64,000 nucleotides of DNA from Bacteroidales bacterium UBA2287 (GCA_002345675.1 DDWL01000061.1:1-64000), one strand, 5' to 3'. Shown: positions 33,131 through 42,817, numbered from the stretch's first letter. Made by a program: numbers and translations. The notes: generated by a model not told the origin, from the letters alone.

Positions 33131-35674
33131 TTATTTCTTTTCAATATCTTTTCCAGTTTCCAGCTTATTATCGGTGTTTTTACGTACCGAAATGTTAATC
33201 TCGTCCTTTTCGGTGTTGTGACTAACCATAATGGTGTCGCCAACAACAATTTCGCTTTTGAGAATAACTTCGGCCATTTCATCCTCGAGGTACTTTTGAA
33301 TTGCACGTTTTAAAGGGCGAGCACCGTACTGAACATCGTAACCCTTTTCGGTAATAAAATCCTTTGCCTCGGGAGTAATCTCAATTATGTAGCCAAGGTT
33401 GTGTATTCTGTCGAATAAGCCTTTAAGCTCAATATCAATAATTTTATGAATATGGTCGCGAGTAAGCGAGTTAAACATAATTACATCGTCGATACGATTA
33501 AGGAACTCAGGTGCAAAGGCTTTTTTAAGTGCCTTCTGTAAAACGCCCCTAGAGTACTCATTGTCAATTGTTTCGGCAGCATTCGACTTGAAACCAACAC
33601 CTCGACCAAAATCTTTTAGTTCGCGAGTTCCAATATTGGAGGTCATAATAACAATAGTATTCTTAAAGTCTACTCTACGGCCAAGGCTATCAGTTAGTTG
33701 TCCTTCGTCGAGGACTTGAAGAAGAATATGGAAAACATCGGGGTGAGCTTTTTCAATTTCGTCGAGAAGCACCACAGAGTAGGGTTTCCGCCTAACCTTT
33801 TCGGTAAGCTGGCCACCTTCTTCGTATCCTACATAACCTGGAGGCGCTCCAACTAACCGAGAAACCGAAAACTTTTCCATATACTCGCTCATGTCGATAC
33901 GTATTAGGTTGTCGGTTGAGTCGAATAAGTATTTTGCTAATACCTTTGCTAGTTGAGTTTTACCAACACCAGTAGGGCCAAGGAAAACAAACGTTCCAAT
34001 TGGCTTATTGGGATCTTTTAAACCTGCACGATTACGCTGAATTGACTTAACAATTTTTGAAATAGCTTCATCCTGGCCAATTACCGAACCTGCAAGTTCT
34101 TCGGCCATTTTAAGCAGCCTTGCGCCTTCGGCCTGTGCAATTCGCTGAACTGGAACACCAGTCATCATTGCAACAACCTCCGCAACCCGTTCTTCATCGA
34201 CAATTTCACGGTGTTTTACCATTTCGCGTTCCCAGCGCTGCTGTTCCTTTTCGAGGGCATCGATAAACTGCTTTTCGCGATCGCGAAAACTTGCTGCCGA
34301 CTCAAAATCTTGGTTTTTAACAGCTTTCAACTTTTCCTTTTTTGCTTCCTCAATTTGCTTCTCGAGGAGAACTATTTTTTCGGGAACTTTTATGTTCGAA
34401 ATGTGGACTCGTGAACCCGACTCATCGAGTGCATCAATGGCTTTATCGGGTAAATGACGATCCGAAATATACCTCATGGTAAGTTTTACGCAAGCATCAA
34501 TTGCCTCGGGAGTATAAAGTACATTGTGGTGATCCTCGTATCGTTCCTTAATTTTATTTAAAATTTCTACAGTTTCTTCGGGCGAAGTAGGCTCAACCAT
34601 AACCTTTTGGAAACGCCTTTCGAGAGCGCCGTCTTTCTCAATATGCTCACGGTACTCGTCGAGAGTAGTTGCTCCAATACACTGAAGTTCGCCTCTCGCA
34701 AGAGCTGGCTTGAGCATATTTGCTGCATCGAGCGAACCCGTTGCGCCTCCAGCACCTACAATTGTGTGTATTTCATCGATGAAAAGGATAATATTTGTGG
34801 TTTTGGTAAGCTCATTAAGAATGGCTTTCATACGTTCTTCGAACTGACCACGGTACTTTGTTCCAGCAACAATAGAGGCTAAATCGAGAGTTACCACCCT
34901 TTTGTTAAAAAGAACCCTCGAAACCTGCCTTTTAATAATTCGAAGCGCAAGTCCTTCGGCTATAGCCGATTTACCAACGCCAGGTTCGCCAATAAGAATT
35001 GGATTATTCTTTTTGCGTCGGCTAAGAATTTGAGCAATACGCTCTATTTCCCTTTCGCGGCCAACTATAGGGTCGAGTCTACCTTCTTCGGCTGCTTTTG
35101 TTAAGTCGATACCAAAATTGTCGAGTACAGGTGTATCGCTGGCAGGTTTTCCTGGTGTTTGTGGCTGGCCTTTAGGTGCAGCTCCAAACCCTCCACGTTC
35201 CTCATCCTCATCGGAGAATTCGGCTCTTGGGGTGTTTAAATTTGGGTTATACTCCATTTGAACAGTGTAATAGTCAATGTTATCCTTTTCGAGAACTTGT
35301 GTAACCAAATTAGTTTCATCCTTTAATATGGCAAGTAAAAGGTGAACAGTAGTAATGGTTTCGCTTTTCATTTCCTTCGCAACAAGCGAAACTAACTTTA
35401 AAATGCGTTCGGTTGATTTCAGCAATGGCAGTGTTTCAGGATCGATATAGTCTTGATTTTCAACCTTTGCCTTTAGTTTTGCTTCAATTTGTTGCTTAAG
35501 TTCAGGAAGTTCAACGCCTAAATTAATAAGTACTTTAATTGCTATGCCTTCTCCGTCTCTTAGTATGCCTAAGAAAAGGTGTTCAGCTTCGATGGATGAA
35601 TTTCCGAGTCGCACAGCTTCTTCGCGGCTATACGAGAGTACATCCTTTATTTTATTTGAGTAATCCGACTTCAT
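33131..35674 (-). CDS. clpC: ClpC-type AAA+ unfoldase
   Basis: About 847 residues. It has the double Clp-N domain, a first AAA+ module with GEPGVGKSAIAE, a middle coiled-coil (EKQIEEAKKEKLKAVKNQDF region with a UVR-like ESAASFRDREKQF) and a second AAA+ module with GPTGVGKTQLAKVLAKYLF. It unfolds proteins for ClpP, which is not in this window. The open frame runs up to an ATG at 35740, which would add 22 hydrophobic residues (IIFSVILTTLVTFLF) resembling a membrane anchor; the ATG at 35674 gives the usual start (KSDYSNKIKDVLSYSREEA), so that is chosen. Confidence 0.93.
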   Translation of the reverse strand: MKSDYSNKIKDVLSYSREEAVRLGNSSIEAEHLFLGILRDGEGIAIKVLINLGVELPELKQQIEAKLKAKVENQDYIDPETLPLLKSTERILKLVSLVAKEMKSETITTVHLLLAILKDETNLVTQVLEKDNIDYYTVQMEYNPNLNTPRAEFSDEDEERGGFGAAPKGQPQTPGKPASDTPVLDNFGIDLTKAAEEGRLDPIVGREREIERIAQILSRRKKNNPILIGEPGVGKSAIAEGLALRIIKRQVSRVLFNKRVVTLDLASIVAGTKYRGQFEERMKAILNELTKTTNIILFIDEIHTIVGAGGATGSLDAANMLKPALARGELQCIGATTLDEYREHIEKDGALERRFQKVMVEPTSPEETVEILNKIKERYEDHHNVLYTPEAIDACVKLTMRYISDRHLPDKAIDALDESGSRVHISNIKVPEKIVLLEKQIEEAKKEKLKAVKNQDFESAASFRDREKQFIDALEKEQQRWEREMVKHREIVDEERVAEVVAMMTGVPVQRIAQAEGARLLKMAEELAGSVIGQDEAISKIVKSIQRNRAGLKDPNKPIGTFVFLGPTGVGKTQLAKVLAKYLFDSTDNLIRIDMSEYMEKFSVSRLVGAPPGYVGYEEGGQLTEKVRRKPYSVVLLDEIEKAHPDVFHILLQVLDEGQLTDSLGRRVDFKNTIVIMTSNIGTRELKDFGRGVGFKSNAAETIDNEYSRGVLQKALKKAFAPEFLNRIDDVIMFNSLTRDHIHKIIDIELKGLFDRIHNLGYIIEITPEAKDFITEKGYDVQYGARPLKRAIQKYLEDEMAEVILKSEIVVGDTIMVSHNTEKDEINISVRKNTDNKLETGKDIEKK

Positions 35675-35938
35675 ATAATAGTTAAATAAAAACGTCACTA
35701 AAGTAGTAAGAATAACAGAAAATATTATGGGTTGGTTCATTTTTTTATACTTTTAAAATCAACACATCTCTTATTCGGTTTAAGTCAAACCTAAAAAAAT
35801 AAAATAAGTTTAAAGTGTTTATAAATACTAACAAATATCTGCTTGTGGTTTTAGGTAAAATGAGTACATTAGCATGCTTTATTTTTTTGAAACAAATAAA
35901 ATTATTTACTTGATTTATAGGTAATTGAAAGGAAAAAA

Positions 35939-38443
35939 ATGATAGAAGGCGAAAGAATTTTAAAGGTAAATATCGAAGAGGAAATGAAAACAGCCTACAT
36001 TGACTATTCAATGTCGGTTATTGTTTCTCGCGCCCTTCCCGATGTAAGGGATGGACTAAAGCCTGTACATAGGCGTGTGCTATACGGAATGCTCGATTTA
36101 GGAGTAACTCCTGGCAAGTCGTATAAAAAGTCGGCACGTATTGTTGGAGAAGTACTTGGTAAGTACCACCCACACGGCGACAGCTCGGTTTACGATGCCA
36201 TGGTTCGTATGGCGCAGGTATGGTCGTTACGTTACCCTTTAGTCGATGGTCAAGGTAACTTTGGATCAATTGATGGCGATAGTCCTGCCGCGATGCGTTA
36301 CACCGAAGCTCGCCTAATGAAAATTGCCGAAGATGTACTTGGCGATTTGGATAAGAAAACCGTTGATTTTCAGTTGAACTTCGATGATAGCCTCGAAGAA
36401 CCTACCGTGATGCCCACTAAAATTCCATTGCTTCTCGTAAATGGATCGGCTGGTATTGCTGTTGGTATGGCTACAAATATGCCCCCTCACAACCTTTCGG
36501 AAGTTATTGATGCCACTTGTGCTTATATAGACAATAACGATATTGATATTGAAGGGTTAATGGAATACGTTAAGGGCCCCGATTTTCCAACTGGCGCCAT
36601 TATTTATGGTACACAAGGTATTAAAGAGGCTTACCATACAGGTAAAGGAAGGGTAATTATTCGCTCCAAAACCGAAGTTGAGCAAACCGAAACTGGGAGA
36701 TCGAAAATAATAGTTAGCGAAACGCCTTATATGGTTAATAAGGCCGAAATGATTCAGAAAATTGCCAATCTCATTAACGAGAAAAAGCTTGAGGGTATTA
36801 GCTATATTAACGATGAATCGGATCGCCAGGGAACAAGGGTTGTTATTATTCTAAAAAAGGAAGCTGTTGCAAATGTTGTTTTAAACAATTTATACAAACA
36901 CACTGCTCTACAGTCTTCATTTCCAATTAATAATGTTTGTTTAGTCGATGGGCGTCCTCGTCTTTTAAACCTTAAAGACTTAATTGAAAAGTTCGTTAAG
37001 CATAGGCACGATGTTGTTGTTCGTAGAACAAAGTTTGAACTTGATCAAGCTCAAAAAAGAGCTCATATATTAGAAGGATTACTAATTGCCATCGACAATA
37101 TTGATGAGGTAATTAAAATAATTCGTGCTGCCGACAGCCCAAATGCAGCGAAGGAACAACTTATTGCTCGTTTTAACCTTAGCGAAATACAGTCGGGTGC
37201 TATAATCGACATGCGCTTGCGCAGTTTAACAGGCCTCGAAAGGGATAAAATTAGAGCAGAGCATGCTGAACTCATGAAGCTTATCGATTACCTTAATAGT
37301 ATTCTAAGCGATCAAGTTCTTCAAATGAAAATTATTAGGGACGAACTAGTTGAAGTTAAAAATAAGTATGGCGATGCACGTCGAACTCAAATAGTTCCTG
37401 ATGCTGGCGAGTTTAACCCCGAAGATTTTTATGCTGATGATGAAGTGGTAATTACTATTTCGCATATGGGCTACATTAAAAGAACCCCACTTACTGAATT
37501 TAAAACGCAGGCTAGAGGGGGCGTTGGATCTAAAGGAAGTACCACTCGAGACGAGGATTTTGTAGAGGACCTATATATTGCTTCAATGCACAATACCATG
37601 CTTTTCTTTACCGAAAAGGGCAAGTGTTTTTGGCAAAAAGTTTACGACATTCCCGAAGGAACACGCACTTCTAAAGGTCGTGCACTTCAAAACCTTATAA
37701 ACATTGAGCAAGACGATAAGGTAATGGCTTACATGAATGTAGAAAAGTTAACCGACCCCGATTATGTGCGCAATAATTTCATCATATTGTGTACTAAAAA
37801 GGGCATAATTAAGAAAACCTCACTCGAAGCATATAGCCGTCCTCGCCAGAATGGTGTTATGGCCATTACTGTTCGTGAAGGCGATCAGCTACTCGAAGCA
37901 TGCCTTACTAATGGCAACTGCCACATAATGTTAGCCGCTCGTGACGGAAAAGCAATTCGTTTCCACGAAAAAGCAGTTCGCCCCATTGGTCGTACAGGTA
38001 GTGGTGTTAGAGGTGTTTCGCTTCAAGGAACCGACGAGGTCATTGGCATGGTTTGTGTAAATGACAATGAAAAACGTGATATTCTGGTGGTTTCAGAAAA
38101 AGGTTACGGAAAACGTTCCGACCTAGAAGACTACAGAACAACAAATAGAGGTGGTAAGGGTGTAAAAACCATTAATATTACGGATAAAACAGGCAAACTA
38201 ATTGCAATTAAGGGAGTTACCGATACCGAAGATTTAATGATTATAAACCGAAGCGGTTTAACTATAAGGCTTTCGGTAGCTGGTGTTCGGTTAGCTGGAA
38301 GAGCAACTCAGGGTGTTAAACTAATAAATCTAAGGTCGAACGATAGTATTGCTGCAGTTGCAAGAATTGAAGCCGAAGACGATTTACCATTAGAAAATGG
38401 AGACGAAATAACTAACATTTCAATAGACGAACAAGACAACTAA
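35939..38443 (+). CDS. gyrA: DNA gyrase subunit A
   Basis: 834 residues, ATP-dependent supercoiling enzyme with GyrB. The catalytic tyrosine is Y121 in AAMRYTEARL. In the quinolone region GDSSVYDAMVR, the positions matching E. coli Ser83 and Asp87 are still Ser and Asp. Six-bladed C-terminal DNA-wrapping domain follows from about 500, with the GyrA-box-like block QARGGVGSKG. The N-terminus MIEGERILKVNIEEEMKTAY is typical for Bacteroidetes. It is divergent from clpC and is followed 26 bases later by a TPR gene, probably on the same message. Confidence 0.96.
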   Translation: MIEGERILKVNIEEEMKTAYIDYSMSVIVSRALPDVRDGLKPVHRRVLYGMLDLGVTPGKSYKKSARIVGEVLGKYHPHGDSSVYDAMVRMAQVWSLRYPLVDGQGNFGSIDGDSPAAMRYTEARLMKIAEDVLGDLDKKTVDFQLNFDDSLEEPTVMPTKIPLLLVNGSAGIAVGMATNMPPHNLSEVIDATCAYIDNNDIDIEGLMEYVKGPDFPTGAIIYGTQGIKEAYHTGKGRVIIRSKTEVEQTETGRSKIIVSETPYMVNKAEMIQKIANLINEKKLEGISYINDESDRQGTRVVIILKKEAVANVVLNNLYKHTALQSSFPINNVCLVDGRPRLLNLKDLIEKFVKHRHDVVVRRTKFELDQAQKRAHILEGLLIAIDNIDEVIKIIRAADSPNAAKEQLIARFNLSEIQSGAIIDMRLRSLTGLERDKIRAEHAELMKLIDYLNSILSDQVLQMKIIRDELVEVKNKYGDARRTQIVPDAGEFNPEDFYADDEVVITISHMGYIKRTPLTEFKTQARGGVGSKGSTTRDEDFVEDLYIASMHNTMLFFTEKGKCFWQKVYDIPEGTRTSKGRALQNLINIEQDDKVMAYMNVEKLTDPDYVRNNFIILCTKKGIIKKTSLEAYSRPRQNGVMAITVREGDQLLEACLTNGNCHIMLAARDGKAIRFHEKAVRPIGRTGSGVRGVSLQGTDEVIGMVCVNDNEKRDILVVSEKGYGKRSDLEDYRTTNRGGKGVKTINITDKTGKLIAIKGVTDTEDLMIINRSGLTIRLSVAGVRLAGRATQGVKLINLRSNDSIAAVARIEAEDDLPLENGDEITNISIDEQDN

Positions 38444-38469
38444 TTAATTCGAAAATTAAACCCACAAAA

Positions 38470-39783
38470 ATGAAACGTGTAATTTTAACATTGGGAGCAT
38501 TTCTTGCAGTAGCAACTGTAATAGCTCAAACAGCAAAACAAACTGACTTTGCTAAAATTGAAAAGAATATTGAAAAGAGCAAAGCTAATTTGGATAATCC
38601 AAAGAAAAATGTAGCTCCTAAAACATGGATTAGTCATGGCAATGTTTTACGCGATGCCTACGAATCGATGCTTTTAGGAACACGCATGGAAATGCCAATT
38701 GCTGAGTATAATTTACTTGTTGGTAAACCAAATGAACAAATGGATGAAGTAAACGGAGAGGAAACTTATTCCGTTTTGAAAATGGATAGGATTAACTTCT
38801 ACTTCTTCGATGGGCTTTTAAATTCATGGGTTGTTACTAAACCAATAACAGCAAGCGATCCTTTAGTTGAAGCACTTAGTTGCTATAAAAAAGCAATTGA
38901 ACTCGACACTAAAGCTAAATCGGGTAAGGACATTATCGAATCGCTAACTAAACTCAAGTACAACTTTATTTCTGAAGGTCTAAATTCTTATAAGAGAAAG
39001 GATTTTGAAAATGCAAATAGAAATTTTGCGCTTTCGGTTGAAGTAGGAGAGATGCCTCAAGTAAATTCGGTTGATACGGCAATTGTATACTACGCAGCAA
39101 TTGCTGCACAGCTAGCTGGAAAGCCTGAGAATGCTATAGAACTTTTTAATAAGTCGATTAAAATGGGATATTTTGCCGATGGCAATGTATATTCGTCGTT
39201 AAATGATGCATACGTAAGTTTAGAAAAAGCTGATGAAGGATTACAGTATTTAGAATTAGGATTTAGTAAGTTTCCGAACAATCAAACACTACTTTATGGC
39301 CTAATTAACTACTATTTATCGAAAGGCGATGATCCTAATAAAGTATTAGTATACCTTAATGCTGCTAAGGAAAAGGAGCCTACTAATGCATCGCTTTTAT
39401 TTGCCGAAGGTACATTACATGATAAACTAGAAAACTTTGATTTGGCAGTAGTTGCTTATACAAAAGCAATTGAGTTAGACCCAAATTTTTTCGATGCTTA
39501 CTATAATTTAGGCGCATTACACTATAACAAAGGTGTTAAATACCAGGAAGAGGCTAATAAACTTCCAGCGCGCGAGTTCGAAAAATATGATGCTTTAATG
39601 CTGAAAGCATCAACGGAGTTTAAGAATAGTATTCCATTTATGGAAAAAGCTACTGAACTTAATCCAAACGAAAAACTAACCATTGAAACGCTTAAAAACT
39701 TATATTTCCGTTTTAGAACTGAGAGTAAGGAGTATATGGACAAATACAATGCTATTTTAGAGAAAATCGATAGTCAGCAGTAG
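38470..39783 (+). CDS. Exported TPR repeat protein
   Basis: 437 residues with a signal peptide (KRVILTLGAFLAVATVIAQ). The mature protein has an N-terminal helical region (20-150) and TPR units, clearest at 296-330 (LFAEGTLHDKLENFDLAVVAY then TKAIELDPNFFDAYYNLGALH) and near the C-terminus. It is probably a periplasmic scaffold. It follows gyrA closely and has its own terminator, so it is likely the second gene of a gyrA transcript. No other function is visible. Confidence 0.8.
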   Translation: MKRVILTLGAFLAVATVIAQTAKQTDFAKIEKNIEKSKANLDNPKKNVAPKTWISHGNVLRDAYESMLLGTRMEMPIAEYNLLVGKPNEQMDEVNGEETYSVLKMDRINFYFFDGLLNSWVVTKPITASDPLVEALSCYKKAIELDTKAKSGKDIIESLTKLKYNFISEGLNSYKRKDFENANRNFALSVEVGEMPQVNSVDTAIVYYAAIAAQLAGKPENAIELFNKSIKMGYFADGNVYSSLNDAYVSLEKADEGLQYLELGFSKFPNNQTLLYGLINYYLSKGDDPNKVLVYLNAAKEKEPTNASLLFAEGTLHDKLENFDLAVVAYTKAIELDPNFFDAYYNLGALHYNKGVKYQEEANKLPAREFEKYDALMLKASTEFKNSIPFMEKATELNPNEKLTIETLKNLYFRFRTESKEYMDKYNAILEKIDSQQ

Positions 39784-39787
39784 TATA

Positions 39788-39819
39788 AAAAGAAGCAGAC
39801 TTAAATGTCTGTTTCTTTT
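39788..39819 (+). terminator. Terminator after TPR gene
   Basis: AAGAAGCAGAC pairs with GTCTGTTTCTT around a TTAAAT loop and runs into TTTT. It starts five bases after the TPR stop. Confidence 0.8.
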
Positions 39820-39988
39820 AATGGATTCTATTTAACATAATATACATTATAAGACATATTTTAAGTATTTTAAAATGATTATTGGAAGGTTTATAAAATC
39901 AATAAAAAATTAATTTTTTTTTTAATTTTTATATGTTGCTTGTTTTTTAAATTTTTGCGTATAATTGCAAAAAATTTCAGAGCAGTTT

Positions 39989-40345
39989 ATGGAAAAAAGA
40001 AGACTTGTTATCGATTACAAAAATTTAAGCCCCGAGTTATTAGCTTCTTTGAAGTTAAAATATCCTCATGGATACCAAAACTTTGTTATGAAGGTTTCGA
40101 AACCTAATGGCGATTTCTTTTACGCGATTACTTTAGATACAGCTGATGCAAGTTACCTTGTAAAAGTTCCTGTTAAAATCGATACTAAAATTAAGGATGA
40201 AGACGACGAAAAAGCTCTCTTCTCTGAAAGTGACGATATTGGAACATCAGAAGATTCATTTCCAGAAGAAGAAGCTGAGGATAAGGCGGACGATTACGGC
40301 GATGAAGCCGACAGCGGAGACGCTGATGAAGATGATGATATTTAG
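39989..40345 (+). CDS. Small protein with acidic tail, function unknown
   Basis: 118 residues from the ATG at 39989; the frame is open from 39965 but the segment EKRRLVIDYKNLSPELLASL looks like the natural N-terminus. The first 75 residues form a small alpha/beta-like domain (YPHGYQNFVMKVSKPNGDFF, YLVKVPVKID); the last 45 residues are almost all Asp and Glu (SEDSFPEEEAEDKADDYGDE). Acidic tails like this occur in RNA polymerase delta-like and chaperone-like proteins, but I do not recognise the family. The stop lies one base from the stop of the convergent gene. Confidence 0.65.
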   Translation: MEKRRLVIDYKNLSPELLASLKLKYPHGYQNFVMKVSKPNGDFFYAITLDTADASYLVKVPVKIDTKIKDEDDEKALFSESDDIGTSEDSFPEEEAEDKADDYGDEADSGDADEDDDI

Positions 40346-40346
40346 G

Positions 40347-41219
40347 CTAAAGGTCTATTTTTAGTTTAGGCTTTCCTTTTCTAAACCCAATAACCCGGCA
40401 TAAAACCCGGGTTTTTTCTTTTAATAGTATCTTATCGGGTTCTGTGATGGGAACACCAATTTTAGCTCCTCTATTATCGTTAACAACTACAATTGGCTCA
40501 CCACTTGCCTCGCTTTCTTCAAAGAAACTAATCGTGAATTCGTACAGTTCGCCCAGATTATAAAATGGATTCTTGGGTTCTACCTTTAAAAATCCATCTT
40601 CGTTAATCCCTAAAACTTTGGCTTCGACTTCATTACCAATAGTAAAGCCGTAATTAAGGTAATGCCTAACCTTTAATTCGGCCTTCGGAAACGAATTGGA
40701 TTTTAAAATATATACATCTTCGTCGAAATTGTTTTTAACTACTGCTGTAACTAAAAAAACTAACGATTTGCCTATTAAGTAATCAAAACGGCTGCGGTTA
40801 TCATCAGTAACACTTAGGATGGGCTTTCCCTTCTTAACTTTAAGTACTTTTAAATTTATTTCACTTAAATTACCCTTAACAGTAATTCTTTCGGGAATTT
40901 CAACCTTAATTTCGTTTGCAAAGCAATCGGATACAGTTATAAATGAATTATCGTGGTCAACAATTGGAAAATCGTATGTTAACCCTTCAACATAAATTGG
41001 ATGTTTTGGCTCGAGAAATACGTTACCAGTGCAATTAACCCTATCGATACGACAAATTATTGTGGTTCCAATTTCTATTTTGTAATACTTATAGGTTTCG
41101 TAAGGGAGTAACAGCCTTCGGGTTGATGAATGGCGTAGCACATAAAAGAATCCTTCGTCGGGTAATTCGGCAAGTTTAATTACTTGAAAGTCATGCTCCT
41201 CTCCCTCAATAAATTTCAT
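40347..41219 (-). CDS. OB/S1-like repeat protein, function unknown
   Basis: 290 residues made of three or four beta-rich repeats of about 75 residues, each with a pattern like GTTIICRIDRV..TGNVFLEPKHPIY, GNEVEAKVLGINEDGFLKVEPKNPFY and KTRVLCRVIGFRKGKPKL. The pattern is that of OB-fold or S1/cold-shock type modules, which bind RNA. No enzyme motif is seen. It converges with the acidic protein gene with a one-base gap, and its last 30 codons contain a terminator for that gene. Its start is 35 bases before the pyrD stop, so pyrD and this gene may be one transcript. Confidence 0.7.
   Translation of the reverse strand: MKFIEGEEHDFQVIKLAELPDEGFFYVLRHSSTRRLLLPYETYKYYKIEIGTTIICRIDRVNCTGNVFLEPKHPIYVEGLTYDFPIVDHDNSFITVSDCFANEIKVEIPERITVKGNLSEINLKVLKVKKGKPILSVTDDNRSRFDYLIGKSLVFLVTAVVKNNFDEDVYILKSNSFPKAELKVRHYLNYGFTIGNEVEAKVLGINEDGFLKVEPKNPFYNLGELYEFTISFFEESEASGEPIVVVNDNRGAKIGVPITEPDKILLKEKTRVLCRVIGFRKGKPKLKIDL
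40392..40422 (+). terminator. Terminator located inside the convergent gene
   Basis: AACCCGG (40392-40398) and CCGGGTT (40407-40413) form a seven-pair stem followed by a long T-tract. It lies 46 bases after the acidic gene stop and inside the 3' end of the opposing coding sequence, where the same bases must also encode protein. Confidence 0.75.
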
Positions 41220-41253
41220 ACCCCCTACCCTTTTTTTTGCACTATGTATTGAA

Positions 41254-42297
41254 TTACAGTTGCTTACTATTTATAATTGCATTGCAAATTTGCTTCACAA
41301 TTTCTGGCCCTTCGTAAATAAAGCCTGTATAAACCTGAACCAGCGAAGCACCTGCTTCTAATTTTTCAATTGCATCGGTTGGGCCCATTACCCCTCCTGA
41401 GGCAATAATAGGCAGTTTTCCTTGTGTTTTATGGTGAATGTGCCGAATTACTTCAGTTGAACGGTTTGAAAGCGGAGAACCGCTTAAACCGCCATTTCCA
41501 ATTTTGGTTACCTTTTCGGGAGGAGTTACTAAATTGCTTCGCGAGGTTGTTGTGTTTGTCGCGACAATTCCATCGACTCCAACGCTCATTACTATTTCGA
41601 TTGTTTCGTCGATTTGGCTAAAGCTTAGGTCGGGTGAAATTTTTAGAAGCACTGGTCGATATTGGGCTTGTTCGTTTCGGTAAGTACAAATAGTTTGAAG
41701 AATATTCCGCAGCGAGTCTCTGTCTTGCAAATCCCTTAAATTGGCAATATTAGGGCAGCTAATATTAACTACAAAGTAGTCGACATGGTTGTAAATCTCC
41801 TTAAAGCAAAGAATATAATCGTTTATGGCAAGTTCGTTGGGTGTTGCAGTATTCTTACCAATGTTACCTCCAACTACTACGTTGCTCGGTTTCCTTTTGC
41901 TAAGCTTCGATTTAGCTGAGTTAAGCCCCTTGTTGTTAAAGCCCATTCTATTTACTAGCGCTTTATCCTTTACCAGTCGAAACGATCGGGGCTTTGGATT
42001 GCCAGGCTGTGGTTTAGGAGTAATTGTACCAACCTCGATAAACCCAAAGCCAAAAGCGCTAAAGTCCTTGTAAAGTTCAGCATTCTTATCGAAACCAGCT
42101 GCAAGACCAATGGGGTTTTTGAATTTCAAACCAAATACCTCGCGTTCGAGAATGGGGCTTGACTTAGAAAATAAGCTGCTAACTAAAAATTTAAACCCAG
42201 GAATTCGAAAAGATGTTTTTATTGCGCCTGCAACAAGTGAATGAATTCGTTCGGGACTAAGCTTGAACAGCAGGGGACGAATAATATGCTTGTACAT
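41254..42297 (-). CDS. pyrD: Dihydroorotate dehydrogenase, class 2
   Basis: About 347 residues, membrane-associated and quinone-dependent, oxidising dihydroorotate to orotate in pyrimidine synthesis. The class-2 signature IEVGTITPKPQPGNPKPR and the catalytic serine motif VNISCPN are present; FMN-binding loops GIVATNTT and SGGVMGP are intact. The N-terminal extension (YKHIIRPLLFKLSPERIHSL) is the quinone-tunnel helix pair. The frame opens at 42342, but M16 gives that N-terminus. A perfect 11-base inverted repeat overlaps its putative promoter. Confidence 0.95.
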   Translation of the reverse strand: MYKHIIRPLLFKLSPERIHSLVAGAIKTSFRIPGFKFLVSSLFSKSSPILEREVFGLKFKNPIGLAAGFDKNAELYKDFSAFGFGFIEVGTITPKPQPGNPKPRSFRLVKDKALVNRMGFNNKGLNSAKSKLSKRKPSNVVVGGNIGKNTATPNELAINDYILCFKEIYNHVDYFVVNISCPNIANLRDLQDRDSLRNILQTICTYRNEQAQYRPVLLKISPDLSFSQIDETIEIVMSVGVDGIVATNTTTSRSNLVTPPEKVTKIGNGGLSGSPLSNRSTEVIRHIHHKTQGKLPIIASGGVMGPTDAIEKLEAGASLVQVYTGFIYEGPEIVKQICNAIINSKQL

Positions 42298-42303
42298 TGT
42301 AAG

Positions 42304-42335
42304 TGTTTTTGCAAAACTACAATATTGCAAAAACA
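42304..42335 (-). promoter_or_regulatory. Inverted repeat and promoter element upstream of pyrD
   Basis: TGTTTTTGCAA (42304-42314) and TTGCAAAAACA (42325-42335) form a perfect inverted repeat with a 10-base spacer, ending 7 bases before the pyrD ATG. On the minus strand TAGTTTTG (42312-42319), a TAnnTTTG match, lies within it. It could be an operator, a leader hairpin of pyrD, or the terminator of the XRE gene that ends 17 bases away. Confidence 0.5.
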
Positions 42336-42351
42336 TTCGCAAGCTTTGAAG

Positions 42352-42798
42352 TTACCCGGGCTTATATTCCGTAAACGTCTTATCGCTGTAAAATATGAGC
42401 ACACGGTCGACCTGCTTTTCGTTTAACGCATTCTCAGGGACTTTAGAAATTGGAACCACATTTACGGGTTCAGGAGCATTATTAACTTTTACCTCCTTAT
42501 TAGTATACTCAGGTAGTGGAGAACTTGAAACCATTGATGGTACTGATGGAGACTGAGGAGTTTGATCGAATAGATTGGTTTGCACTGGTTTACGGTACAT
42601 ATCGCCAGTTCCCATCATAAGCCAATCGACGCTAATATGAGGAAACTTCTTAATAATAAGCTGAATAACATCGAACGAAGGTTTGTTTCGACCCGAAAGC
42701 ATATGCGATATTGAGCTTCGCTGAACACCAATGATTTCGGCAAACTTAGAGGGCGATAGTTTCTCGGAAGTAATAAGTTTAGTTAATCGATCCTGCAT
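42352..42798 (-). CDS. XRE-type helix-turn-helix regulator
   Basis: 148 residues. The helix-turn-helix domain is at 1-68 (KLSPSKFAEIIGVQRSSIS with HMLSGRNKPSFDVIQLI), the phage-repressor-like fold. The remainder is a proline- and valine-rich, probably disordered linker ending in a short segment EKQVDRVLIFYSDKTFTEYKPG that may bind a partner or DNA. It is not within a recognisable prophage. The strong promoter upstream contains inverted repeats likely to be its own operator, so it probably represses itself. It faces a gene-free region. Confidence 0.85.
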   Translation of the reverse strand: MQDRLTKLITSEKLSPSKFAEIIGVQRSSISHMLSGRNKPSFDVIQLIIKKFPHISVDWLMMGTGDMYRKPVQTNLFDQTPQSPSVPSMVSSSPLPEYTNKEVKVNNAPEPVNVVPISKVPENALNEKQVDRVLIFYSDKTFTEYKPG

Positions 42799-42817
42799 CG
42801 GGTTTTATTTAATGCTA

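Noticed and set aside
35675..35740. ClpC start at 35740 with hydrophobic N-terminus
   Set aside because: Homologues begin at the equivalent of 35674; kept only as a finding to check.
36168..36195. Possible quinolone-resistance change in GyrA
   Set aside because: Residues equivalent to Ser83 and Asp87 are still Ser and Asp in GDSSVYD.
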